Shown here: in pieces, positions 44,196-52,320 of the stretch
Numbering within the stretch: the first letter of the stretch is position 1
Layout: the number at the start of each line of letters is the position of its first letter
Assembly (NCBI GenBank): GCA_964348665.1
Contig: CAYGDP010000009.1
Span: 62,001-126,000 of the forward strand
Reading direction: 5' to 3'
Source of the DNA: CAYGDP01 sp964348665
GTDB lineage: Bacteria > Verrucomicrobiota > Verrucomicrobiia > Palsa-1439 > CAYGDP01
Length of the DNA: 64,000 bases
Notes under the pieces: generated by a model
Seen by the model: the letters and a program-made list of their open reading frames with translations, nothing else
The model's database searches: none
Told to the model about the DNA's origin: nothing
Translations under genes and position numbers: made by a program

Positions 44196-45524
44196 ATGTA
44201 CCCGACAAATCCGCAAACGTCCGAGCGAGCACTTTTGGTGGGAGTCGAGTTGGATTCCGTGAAGCGGCGGGGCGGACCTTTCGCGTATTCCGAGCGTGAA
44301 CACCTCGCCGAGTTGGGTGAACTGGTTCGTTCGGCGGGGGGGACAGTCGTGGAGACAGCAGTGCAAAAACTTCCATCGCCAACCCCACCGTATTTTATCG
44401 GGCGCGGCAAAGCCGAGGAATTGGCCAATTTCGCCCGCGGCTCGGGTATCAATCTAATAGTGTTCGACGACGAACTTTCTCCTGCGCAAACCCGGAATCT
44501 CGAAGAAACGTTTGGCGTCAAGGTAGTGGATCGCACGGGGTTGATCCTCGATATCTTTGCGCAACGAGCGCAGACGCGCGAGGGGCGGCTGCAAATCGAG
44601 CTAGCCCAACTGCAATACTTGCTGCCGCGTTTGACGCACTTGTGGGAACATCTTTCGCGTCAACAGGGCGGCATCGGCACGCGCGGCCCGGGTGAAACCC
44701 AGCTCGAAGTCGATCGTCGCCGCGTGCAGGAACGTATCTCGCGTCTTCGGCGGGAACTCGACGATGTGCGGCGCATCCGTGACGTGCAGAGAACCGGTCG
44801 TCGCCGCCATCAATGGCCCATCGCCGCGCTCGTTGGTTATACCAATGCGGGAAAGTCCACGCTGCTCAACGCGCTTACCGGCGCGCATGCGCACGTTGAG
44901 GACAAACTCTTTGCCACACTCGACCCCCTCACGCGACGGCTGGAGCTGGCAGACAAACAGAGCGTCCTGCTCACCGACACGGTTGGTTTTCTCCGCAAGC
45001 TGCCGCATGGTCTCGTGGAGGCGTTCAAGGCGACCCTCGAAGAGGTGAGCGAAGCAGATTTGCTCATTCATGTCATTGATGTGAGTCATCCGTCCGTGGA
45101 CGAGCAGATCGCTGCGGTGGAAGAGGTGTTGCACGAACTCAAGTCGCACGAAAAACCGCGCATCACAGCGCTCAACAAAACCGACCGGGTCGCTCCCGAC
45201 AACGCCATCTTGGGTCGCTTGATGCGCGATCAGCCGCGAGTGGTCGCGATCTCGGCGTCCACGGGACGTGGGCTGGATGATTTGAAGTCGGCGCTTAGCG
45301 CGCAGTTGCGACCGATGCGGCGATTGACCACGCTGGTCATTCCCAGCGACAAAGCCAAGCTGCTCAATCACATTTACGAAAGCGCGCAAGTATCGCGGCA
45401 GCATTACGACAAAGGCAACGTCCATATCGTCGCCCACATCCCCGCCGATCTTTATCACGAAGTTGAGCGATTTGTGGTGGATGATGAATCGCCGCGAAAA
45501 AGCGCTGAAGAAGCGAGTGTCTGA
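44196..45524 (+). CDS. hflX: GTPase HflX
   Basis: The 442-residue protein has the HflX N-terminal domain (YFIGRGKAEEL, FDDELSPAQTRNLE), the glycine-rich GIGTRGPGETQLEVDRRRV linker, and a G domain with GYTNAGKST near residue 213, DTVGFLRKLP and NKTDRV. HflX splits or rescues ribosomes under stress. It begins one base after the miaA stop, the common miaA-hflX adjacency (hfq, often between them, is absent). Confidence 0.95.
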   Translation: MYPTNPQTSERALLVGVELDSVKRRGGPFAYSEREHLAELGELVRSAGGTVVETAVQKLPSPTPPYFIGRGKAEELANFARGSGINLIVFDDELSPAQTRNLEETFGVKVVDRTGLILDIFAQRAQTREGRLQIELAQLQYLLPRLTHLWEHLSRQQGGIGTRGPGETQLEVDRRRVQERISRLRRELDDVRRIRDVQRTGRRRHQWPIAALVGYTNAGKSTLLNALTGAHAHVEDKLFATLDPLTRRLELADKQSVLLTDTVGFLRKLPHGLVEAFKATLEEVSEADLLIHVIDVSHPSVDEQIAAVEEVLHELKSHEKPRITALNKTDRVAPDNAILGRLMRDQPRVVAISASTGRGLDDLKSALSAQLRPMRRLTTLVIPSDKAKLLNHIYESAQVSRQHYDKGNVHIVAHIPADLYHEVERFVVDDESPRKSAEEASV

Positions 45525-45600
45525 TTTTTTGTGTTTTTGTGCTTTTTGTGGCCATTAAATTGTTCTTCATCAATTACTCATCATTCCGCATAATGCGTCT

Positions 45601-46296
45601 ATGCCCTCGAGCATGAAAGAAATTGCCGCGCATGATCGGCCGCGGGAACGGCTGGCCCGACTCGGCGCCGACGCCCTCAAAGAAGAAGAGTTGCTGGCAA
45701 TCCTCCTGCGCACGGGCACGAAGGAACTCGGCGTGCTCGAATTTGCGCGCAAACTTCTCCACGACTTCGGCGGACTGGAGAACCTAGTCAAAGCTGAAGT
45801 ATCCGATTTGCTTAAAATTAAAGGTATCGGTCTGGCTAAAGCGACAGAATTGGCAGCTGCGCTCGGCCTCGCCCGAAAATTACGCAAATGGGAAGCTCCA
45901 AAGCGTGAACTTCTTGATTCGCCGCGCGCGGTTGCCGATTACTTGAGGGAAGAAGTGCGCCCGTACAAAGTCGAAAAGTTTTTGGCGTTGCTCCTCAATA
46001 CAAAGCATGAACTTATTAGGAAAGAGGAAGTCACTAGCGGGACGCTCAATGCCAGTCTCGTTCACGCGCGCGAGGTTTTCCGCCGTGCGGTGAAAGAAGG
46101 CGCAGCCTCGGTGTTACTCGCGCACAATCATCCCAGCGGGGATCCGACGCCGTCGTCCGAAGATGTCCGCATCACCAAACAATTGGTCGAAGCGGGAAAA
46201 ATCCTCGGGATCGAAGTCGTGGACCACGTCATCCTCGGCCAGAAACGCGATGGGCGGGAGGATTACGTCAGTTTGCGGGAAATGGGGTTGATGTAA
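45601..46296 (+). CDS. radC: RadC family (JAMM/MPN+) protein
   Basis: The 231-residue protein has an N-terminal helix-hairpin-helix region (LLKIKGIGLAKATELAAA) and the JAMM metal motif in LLAHNHPSGDPTPSSEDVRIT. Start codons at 45601 and 45613 (MKEIAAHDRPRERL) are both possible. The family name reflects an old repair phenotype; its biochemical role is uncertain. It follows hflX after 76 bases that include a TTTTTGTG word run near 45524-45552. Confidence 0.92.
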   Translation: MPSSMKEIAAHDRPRERLARLGADALKEEELLAILLRTGTKELGVLEFARKLLHDFGGLENLVKAEVSDLLKIKGIGLAKATELAAALGLARKLRKWEAPKRELLDSPRAVADYLREEVRPYKVEKFLALLLNTKHELIRKEEVTSGTLNASLVHAREVFRRAVKEGAASVLLAHNHPSGDPTPSSEDVRITKQLVEAGKILGIEVVDHVILGQKRDGREDYVSLREMGLM

Positions 46297-46340
46297 GGAA
46301 AGGATGAGGGATGAATTATAAAGGATGAAAGAGCAGGGAA

Positions 46341-46400
46341 TTTGGAGTTCAAGCTTTCGCTTGTAGATAACCACTCCAGGCTGAAGCCTGAACTACCAAC
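46341..46400. repeat. GGAGTTC inverted-repeat element, copy 4
   Basis: TTTGGAGTTCAAGCTTTCGC opens the unit and CAGGCTGAAGCCTGAACTAC closes it. It lies in the short convergent gap between radC and the DUF1854 gene, after a GGATGAGGGATG word run (46301-46330). Confidence 0.65.
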
Positions 46401-46453
46401 CATTTCGAGGACGACAACGAGAATGAGGCTTGCCTGCAGAGGCGGGACAATTT

Positions 46454-46972
46454 TTACCGGAAGAAATGACGCAGGAAGAGGCGTTGCTGGTCGGCGGGAA
46501 AATTTTTGAGGTTGGGGATTTCGTAGCGGCATTCTTCGGTGTCAGTAATGAGGAAATGATTTTCGCCGATCAAACGGACACGGTCGTGGACGTCTTTGAC
46601 ATAGAATCGGCGCTGGCCACGGTCGGTTTCCACGTCCCATTCGAGGATTTCGTAGGTGTCTTGGATGGAATTGATCTTGCTGATGCGGGGAATGAAATAC
46701 CGAGCGTGAAGTTCTTCGTCCACCAGCACGCGGTTTTCGGCGGATAACTCGTGGAGTTCCTCGATGAGACCGACTTCCGGCTCGCGTTTGTCGGTCCCGT
46801 CGCGGATGCTTAAATATTGGTCGCGATTGGTGAACGGGAAACATCGGTAGAGTTTGACCTGTGGATAGTCGGCAACGCCTTCGACGCGGAGACGCAAGAG
46901 GCCGCCGTCGGTGCGGGAAAAATGCACTTTGCGGGGATCAAGAAAGCTAAGTTGATAGGCTTTGGTGCTCAT
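46454..46972 (-). CDS. DUF1854 domain protein, partner of the ABC exporter
   Basis: The 172-residue protein starts MSTKAYQLSFLDPRKVHFSR and contains LYRCFPFTNRDQYLSIRDG, EVGLIEEL and RFYVKDVHDRVRLIG, which I recognise as DUF1854. It overlaps the upstream ABC transporter gene by four bases (ATGA). DUF1854 proteins are typically paired with this kind of ABC exporter; in some genomes the pair sits with cyanophycin genes, but none is seen here. Role unknown. Confidence 0.78.
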   Translation of the reverse strand: MSTKAYQLSFLDPRKVHFSRTDGGLLRLRVEGVADYPQVKLYRCFPFTNRDQYLSIRDGTDKREPEVGLIEELHELSAENRVLVDEELHARYFIPRISKINSIQDTYEILEWDVETDRGQRRFYVKDVHDRVRLIGENHFLITDTEECRYEIPNLKNFPADQQRLFLRHFFR

Positions 46973-49305
46973 GCGACGACTTTCAATTCCTCGGCGGTTT
47001 TCTCGACTTTTGCCAGCTCGGTCTGGAGTTGCACAAACTTATAGTAGTGACCTTGTTTGGCCATCAGCTCCTCGTGCGTACCGAATTCCTCGATGCGCCC
47101 TTGATCAATCACGATGATTTTGTCGGCGTTCTGGAGAGTGGAGATGCGATGGGCGATGGCAATGGTGGTGCGTCCTTTGACAAGCTCGTTGAGTGCCTCC
47201 TGGATTTGCCGCTCGGTCTCGGTGTCCACGCTGCTGGTGGCTTCGTCGAGAATCAGGATGCGCGGATCGTGCAAGATCGCGCGGGCAATGCTGACACGCT
47301 GTTTCTCGCCGCCGCTCAAGCCGGCGCCGCGTTCGCCGAGCCGGGTGTCGTAGCCTTCGGGGAGTTTGACAATAAAATCGTGGGCGTTGGCGGCTTTGGC
47401 GGCGCGAAGAATTTCGCGGCGAGTGGCGCTCGATTTTGCGTAGGCGATATTGTCAGCAATGGTGCCTCGGAACAGAAATGGCTCTTGCAAAACCAGTCCG
47501 ATATGTTTTCGAAGGTCGGCGCTGCGGATTTTGCGGACGTCATGTCCGTCAATCCGGATCGCGCCTTCGGTCACATCGTAGAATCGGCAAAGCAGATTGA
47601 CCAGTGTGGTCTTGCCCGCGCCGCTGTGGCCGACGATGCCGAGCATTTCGCCAGCTTTGACATGAAAACTGACATCGTGGAGGACAATGTTGTAGGGCGT
47701 ATAACCGAACGTGACATCGTCAAACTGGAACTCGCCGCGCACGTTGGGAAGGACGATCGCATCGGGCGCATCCCGGATTTCGGGCTGTTGATCGAGCAAT
47801 TCGAAGACGCGCTGGCTGGCGGTGAGAAATCGGGTGAACCATTCGCTCACCCACATCAATTGAGTCAGCGGCCCGTAAAACATTCCGAGATAACCGAGGA
47901 ACATCATCAGTGTGCCGAGGCTCATGTGACCTTCCAAGACCGTGCGCCCGCCGAAAAACCAGATCAACAAGCCACCAATGCCAAACACGAAATCCACCAG
48001 CGGCGCGAAGGTGTTCCAGTCGTTCTCCATCTGTTTGCGCGCGCCGAAGAGGTCACGATTTCGCTCCTCGAACCGGCGCGTCTCCCGTTCCTCCTGTGCA
48101 AATGCTTTGACGACCCGGATGCCGGAGAGAACGGAATTGAGTTGGGCGTTGATCCGCCATCGTGAATACCAGTAGCGATCAATCTTGGGAATGCGATTTT
48201 CCCAGAAGAAATAGGTAGCCACCATTACAAACGGGGCTGGCACCAACACAAAGAGGCTCAAATACCAGCTCTGATGCGCCAACACGGCGAAAATGCCGAT
48301 GATTTGCAGGATACTCAACAGGAGCGGCGGCGTCTGACGAATGAAACTTTGCAACTCCTCCGTGTCCTGCGTGCAGCGGGTCATCAGCGACCCGACTTGG
48401 TGCCGATCATAGTAGCGCACCGACAACTCCTGAAGACGCTTGAAAACTTTGTCGCGCAGATCGTACGTGAAACGAATGCCGATGGTTGTGCTGACGCGAT
48501 TGCCAGAAATGCTAAGTATGATCGCGATGATGCGCAGCCCAATCAATCCCGCGACCAGAAATCCAAGCCAGAGCAACCGGGATGGATCGCCAAAAATCGG
48601 CTCGAAGAGAAAGTGATAGTAGTCCTTGATGATTTGCGGAGGTATAGCTTTCGTCGCATCTTCCGCTAGAATGTTATCCACCAAAATCTTGGTCATCAAT
48701 GGTGGCACAAGCGAAAGCGTTGTTGCAGCCAGCAACAACGCAAACACGAGCAACGTTTGCGGCCAATACGGCCGGGTATAGGTCCAAAGCCGCCGCAATA
48801 CCTTGCCTTTCTTGAGACACTTGGGGCAAACGCCGATGTAATCGAGGCGCAAGCCGCAGCCTTTGCATCGTTTCACCGTGTCTTCCTCGCCGACCGGCAA
48901 CAGCACGTCGCGTCCGCGCGCCACGTTATCCAAATACCGCGCCAGTCGCGCAAATGCCTCGCCGACCGTGTTGGAATAGTGAATGATTCGACGAGGCGCA
49001 TCGCCGACGGCCACTTCGAGGAAGCTGCTGCCGACGGCGGTCTCCGCTTTAGCCGCTGTGATTTTTTTTCGGTCAACGTGCTCGGTCAAATCAAAATGGG
49101 CGCCATCAACATCGGGTTTGAAAACCAGAATTGCATCTTGCGTGACCAGAAGCCATTGCTCGCCATAGCCGCCGCCGGGGGCAACGTCCGAGCGCAGCGC
49201 CATCAGCACGGTGTCAACACCGATACCCTCGCGTTTCAGCGCTGCCAGCATTCCTGCCGGCAGCTCCGGTACTCCTGACGTCCGCTTCGAACCGGTCGTG
49301 TCCAT
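46969..49305 (-). CDS. ABC exporter with N-terminal zinc-ribbon-like domain
   Basis: The 778-residue protein has an N-terminal soluble domain of about 180 residues ending with CKGCG and CPKC (near residues 146-165, a probable zinc ribbon). Six TM helices of a type IV exporter follow, then a nucleotide-binding domain with GHSGAGKTT near residue 558, the LSGGEKQRVSIARAI signature and ILILDEATSSVD. It would work as a homodimer. Start 49305 follows a perfect hairpin. Substrate unknown; the partner is the DUF1854 protein. Confidence 0.9.
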   Translation of the reverse strand: MDTTGSKRTSGVPELPAGMLAALKREGIGVDTVLMALRSDVAPGGGYGEQWLLVTQDAILVFKPDVDGAHFDLTEHVDRKKITAAKAETAVGSSFLEVAVGDAPRRIIHYSNTVGEAFARLARYLDNVARGRDVLLPVGEEDTVKRCKGCGLRLDYIGVCPKCLKKGKVLRRLWTYTRPYWPQTLLVFALLLAATTLSLVPPLMTKILVDNILAEDATKAIPPQIIKDYYHFLFEPIFGDPSRLLWLGFLVAGLIGLRIIAIILSISGNRVSTTIGIRFTYDLRDKVFKRLQELSVRYYDRHQVGSLMTRCTQDTEELQSFIRQTPPLLLSILQIIGIFAVLAHQSWYLSLFVLVPAPFVMVATYFFWENRIPKIDRYWYSRWRINAQLNSVLSGIRVVKAFAQEERETRRFEERNRDLFGARKQMENDWNTFAPLVDFVFGIGGLLIWFFGGRTVLEGHMSLGTLMMFLGYLGMFYGPLTQLMWVSEWFTRFLTASQRVFELLDQQPEIRDAPDAIVLPNVRGEFQFDDVTFGYTPYNIVLHDVSFHVKAGEMLGIVGHSGAGKTTLVNLLCRFYDVTEGAIRIDGHDVRKIRSADLRKHIGLVLQEPFLFRGTIADNIAYAKSSATRREILRAAKAANAHDFIVKLPEGYDTRLGERGAGLSGGEKQRVSIARAILHDPRILILDEATSSVDTETERQIQEALNELVKGRTTIAIAHRISTLQNADKIIVIDQGRIEEFGTHEELMAKQGHYYKFVQLQTELAKVEKTAEELKVVA

Positions 49306-49311
49306 AAAAGG

Positions 49312-49337
49312 AAATCGTCCGCCAAAGCGGACGATTT
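49312..49337 (-). promoter_or_regulatory. Perfect 5'-leader hairpin before the ABC exporter gene
   Basis: AAATCGTCCGC pairs perfectly with GCGGACGATTT around a four-base loop. It starts where transcription is predicted to start and ends six bases before the ATG, so it may stabilise the mRNA end or limit translation. Confidence 0.55.
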
Positions 49338-49344
49338 GCAGGGG

Positions 49345-49373
49345 ACGATACTGCAAGCTTCGCCGCCCGTCAA
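49345..49373 (-). promoter_or_regulatory. Promoter of the ABC exporter / DUF1854 operon
   Basis: On the minus strand TTGACG (49368-49373), 17 bases, TATCGT (49345-49350). The predicted start, near 49338, is at the foot of the hairpin at 49312-49337. Confidence 0.5.
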
Positions 49374-49492
49374 GTTGCCCTCTGTCAGTGAAATGCGGAC
49401 ATTATGATTGCCAATGGCACAGGCCACACGGGCGCCTGCTCTACACGAATTATGCGTGTCCATTCCGGTTTTTTCGTGGTAAATCACGTCCC

Positions 49493-50716
49493 ATGAAAAT
49501 CAAGCGCATTACCACCGCCGTCGTAGAGGCAAATTACGATTACACGTACATTCGCGTTTATACCGACAAGAATGACCTAGTCGGCACGGGAGAGATTTTC
49601 TTTGCACCGGGCTTGACCGCCGTCGTTCGCGATCTGGCGGAAGTTGTGATTGGAGAAGATCCCCGCGCAATCGATTATCTCGCCAAGAAAATGAGGCGCG
49701 CCACGTCGCACGCCGGAACAAACGGAGTGACGCATCACGCCATAACAGGAATCGAAACAGCCCTCTGGGATATCCTCGGCAAATCGCTCAACGCCCCAGT
49801 CTATCAATTGCTCGGCGGCAAATGGCGCGACGAGGTTCGCATCTACGCCGATTCGCATGGCGGTCATACGCTCGAAAGCATGGGACCATGCGCAATGCCG
49901 CGTCAACCGCGCTGGATGCCAAAGATCAAGGGCGGCACGGCGGATACGGAAGGGCAGGCGTTCAATCCTGCCGCGTACGCGAAGCAGGCAAAGAAGGTCG
50001 TGGCCAAGGGGTTTGATGCGATCAAGTTCGACATTGATATTTTCAAAAGCCAGTTCCAGTGCGAGACGCGGCCGCTGAATAACGAAGAACTGGCGTTGCA
50101 AATCGAGCTGGTGAGCGCCGTGCGCGAGGCGGTCGGACCGAAGGTGGACATCGCGATTGATTGTCACTGGCGCTACAGTTTTGGCGACGCGCTAAAAATC
50201 TGCTGGGGCTGCGAGCCGTATCAATTACTGTGGCTGGAAGACCCGATGCCGCCGGAAAACAATGACAACCTGGGGTTGCTTTCGCGCCAGACCCGGACGC
50301 CGATTTGCACGGGAGAAAATCTCGTTTTGGCGCATGGATTTCGCAAGTTATGCGAGACGAACGCCTGTCAAATCATCGCTCCGGATTTCCAGAAAGCCGG
50401 CGGCATTCTCGAAGCCAAACGGATTTGCGATCTCGCCGAAAGTTACAATATCCAGGTCGCCCCGCACTGCATCGCCAGCCCCATCGGGACGATCCAAGCC
50501 GCGCACGTCTCGGCGGCAATCCCGAATTTTCTGGTCTTGGAGTTTCATGGCCAGGACGTTCCCTTCTGGGACGAACTGGGCGTGGTTTCGGGACACAAAG
50601 GCGCGTTCATTCGTGGCGGCCTGTTGCGCGTCCCGAATGCGCCGGGATTTGGCGTCGAACTAAACGAAAAAGTCGCGCGGCAATATGCGAAGGAAGGGGA
50701 GAGTTTCTTCGCGTGA
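49493..50716 (+). CDS. Enolase-superfamily (mandelate racemase-type) dehydratase
   Basis: The 407-residue protein has the enolase superfamily capping and barrel domains. Metal ligands are expected to be the Asp of IAIDCHW, the Glu of WLEDPMPP and the Glu of CTGENL. The catalytic region includes KFDIDIF and VAPHCIASPIG, with a His as in the mandelate racemase subgroup. Members dehydrate sugar acids such as galactonate or fuconate; the substrate here is unassigned. The start at 49493 is set by MKIKRITTAVV; the gene is divergent from the ABC exporter. Confidence 0.9.
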   Translation: MKIKRITTAVVEANYDYTYIRVYTDKNDLVGTGEIFFAPGLTAVVRDLAEVVIGEDPRAIDYLAKKMRRATSHAGTNGVTHHAITGIETALWDILGKSLNAPVYQLLGGKWRDEVRIYADSHGGHTLESMGPCAMPRQPRWMPKIKGGTADTEGQAFNPAAYAKQAKKVVAKGFDAIKFDIDIFKSQFQCETRPLNNEELALQIELVSAVREAVGPKVDIAIDCHWRYSFGDALKICWGCEPYQLLWLEDPMPPENNDNLGLLSRQTRTPICTGENLVLAHGFRKLCETNACQIIAPDFQKAGGILEAKRICDLAESYNIQVAPHCIASPIGTIQAAHVSAAIPNFLVLEFHGQDVPFWDELGVVSGHKGAFIRGGLLRVPNAPGFGVELNEKVARQYAKEGESFFA

Positions 50717-50761
50717 GGGATCAGACTTGACTCGGTCTAATTGGAAAGAAAGGGGGCGGAA

Positions 50762-51403
50762 ATGAGCCGAGGCAAACGATGGTCGTTGTCGATGGTGTTG
50801 TGTTGCATTGGTGTAATAGCAGTTCTGGCGGCATTGTTGATGCCAGCGGTTTGAGGATCGCGTGAACGCGCACGGCGGGCGTCGTGCCTTAGTAATGCGA
50901 AGCAAATTGCATTGGCGTGCCATCTGTACTCGCAGGATAACCGCGAATATTTTCCATTGATGGCTGACACCGAGGCGTCCAATTCGCAGTTCTATCTTTT
51001 ATTACCGAATTACATGACGACAACGAGGCCATTTGTGTGTCCGAGCGAGAATCGGCATAAGAATTGTCGGACGTCCGCGACGGCGATGACGCGCGTGGAA
51101 TTCGACAAACCGAACGTGGTAAGTTACGCGTATGTCGCGGGCTTGAAACAGACGTCGTTAAGCGATTCACCATTGGGAGGAGATAATCTGGCAAAACCAA
51201 GCAAGGCGAACGACCTGACGGTGGAACAGTATCGGAAGCGGACGGGTTGCTCGCAAGGCGGCGGCAATCACGAGCAGGATGGCAGCAATGTGGTTTTTGC
51301 CGATGGTCACGCCGAGTTCAACTCCGGCACGAAGCTACGGATTCGGTGGGTGGATGGCGAGGGTGGGACGAAGAATATCAAGAATCCGAAGGGTGTAAAT
51401 TAG
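50762..51403 (+). pseudogene. Interrupted prepilin-like (DUF1559 / H-x-DG type) protein
   Basis: Reading from ATG 50762, which has a GGGGGCGG Shine-Dalgarno, gives SLSMVLCCIGVIAVLAALLM, then PAV and an in-frame TGA at 50852-50854 (codon 31). The same frame then continues GSRERARRASCLSNAKQIALAC and HLYSQDNREYFPLM to the stop at 51403, ending with the FADGHAEF motif typical of this family in Planctomycetes and Verrucomicrobia. The prepilin Glu5 is also missing. It is most likely a decayed gene with a single nonsense change; a sequencing error would be the other reading. Confidence 0.78.
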
Positions 51404-51422
51404 ACAGGCCGACCGCTGGGCG

Positions 51423-51956
51423 TCACGGCTTGAAATTGAAACTATCCTGCTTCTTAATTTGGCCGATGCCTTTCTGAAGTTCGGCGACGAATGTGACAAT
51501 TTGTTCGTCGGTAAGATCGGGGGTGAAGATCAACACGCCGTCGCGAATGATTTCGTTCATGCGAATGGCGGCGATGGGGCGAGTGATGGTTGCGCCGCCG
51601 GCGACCACAGCCATGTATTTGCCGCGATTGCCGCCGGTGAGGTTCTCCAGCACGAAACGACCGTGCGCATTGAAGGTGATTTTGATCTTGAGGCCGGAGC
51701 CGCCTTCGACAGTTTCCAGGGAAACGATGTCGCGTTCACTCAACTCTGGGGCGGGATCCACCCAAAACGTGATCGCGGGGCGTTCGAAAACGATTTGGGA
51801 CCTGTACCCACGAGGGAGAGATTTGCTGGTCTGTTTATAGATGCGCAGGGTGGCGGCGTTCTTGGATTTTTTCTTGCTGGCGATGGTGGAGAAGCAACCT
51901 GTGCCTGCCGCGAACGCAACCAGCAAACCGACGATGACCCAGCGTGGCGATTTCAT
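51423..51956 (-). CDS. Lipoprotein-like protein with a SecD P1-head-like domain
   Basis: The 177-residue protein has an N-terminal hydrophobic segment (WVIVGLLVAFAAGTGC), possibly a weak lipobox. The rest resembles the SecDF P1 head subdomain: ELSERDIVSLETVEGGSGLK, then FVLENLTGGNRGKYMAVVAG and ATITRPIAAIRMNEIIRDGV. SecD uses this head in preprotein translocation. Here it is freestanding with no translocase membrane helices. The start at 51956 (MKSPRWVIVG) is preferred over 52019. It converges on the interrupted prepilin gene. Confidence 0.7.
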   Translation of the reverse strand: MKSPRWVIVGLLVAFAAGTGCFSTIASKKKSKNAATLRIYKQTSKSLPRGYRSQIVFERPAITFWVDPAPELSERDIVSLETVEGGSGLKIKITFNAHGRFVLENLTGGNRGKYMAVVAGGATITRPIAAIRMNEIIRDGVLIFTPDLTDEQIVTFVAELQKGIGQIKKQDSFNFKP

Positions 51957-52320
51957 GCCGGGAGTGTAGCGTGGCGTGGAAAGATTGGCGAGCGATTTTT
52001 GTTTGCAACCCGGAGCCACAGCGGCTACAACTCTCCGCTCTTATGCAGCAGACCAATCGCAGAAAAAAACAGAATCGTCGAATCCGCTGGATTCGCCGGA
52101 AACGCCAAGAAGCCCGCAAACGGCGCATCGCCAAACCATCCCCGGCGCCAGTTGCACCAAAATCAAAATCATCCCGCTCACGCGCCGCTCGCGCGGAAGC
52201 GCCTCCACCACCGGCTCCGACTCAGCCGACCGCTGATGCGCCAGCGCAGACGGCTTCGGGTGCGTAAGCATTCGCAGAACTCGGCTGCCGGATTATTGGT
52301 GAAAACCGCGGTGGAACGGA
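51957..52320. other. Intergenic region between the SecD-head lipoprotein and ftsH
   Basis: These 364 bases contain only one plausible reading frame (52043-52267), listed separately as a weak call. The promoter of the lipoprotein gene should lie at the left end. No repeat, tRNA or clear terminator was seen. Confidence 0.5.
52043..52267 (+). CDS. Possible small basic protein
   Basis: A 74-residue frame starts MQQTNRRKKQNRRIRWIRRK and ends in an Ala/Pro-rich tail. It is strikingly basic and fills the gap upstream of ftsH's stop. It has no Shine-Dalgarno and no recognised family. It may be a chance open frame. Confidence 0.25.
   Translation: MQQTNRRKKQNRRIRWIRRKRQEARKRRIAKPSPAPVAPKSKSSRSRAARAEAPPPPAPTQPTADAPAQTASGA

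Noticed and set aside
50852..50854. In-frame TGA read as selenocysteine
   Set aside because: The position is in a prepilin-type hydrophobic leader where selenocysteine has no role, and I see no obvious SECIS-like hairpin directly after it. Nonsense mutation or sequencing error is simpler.
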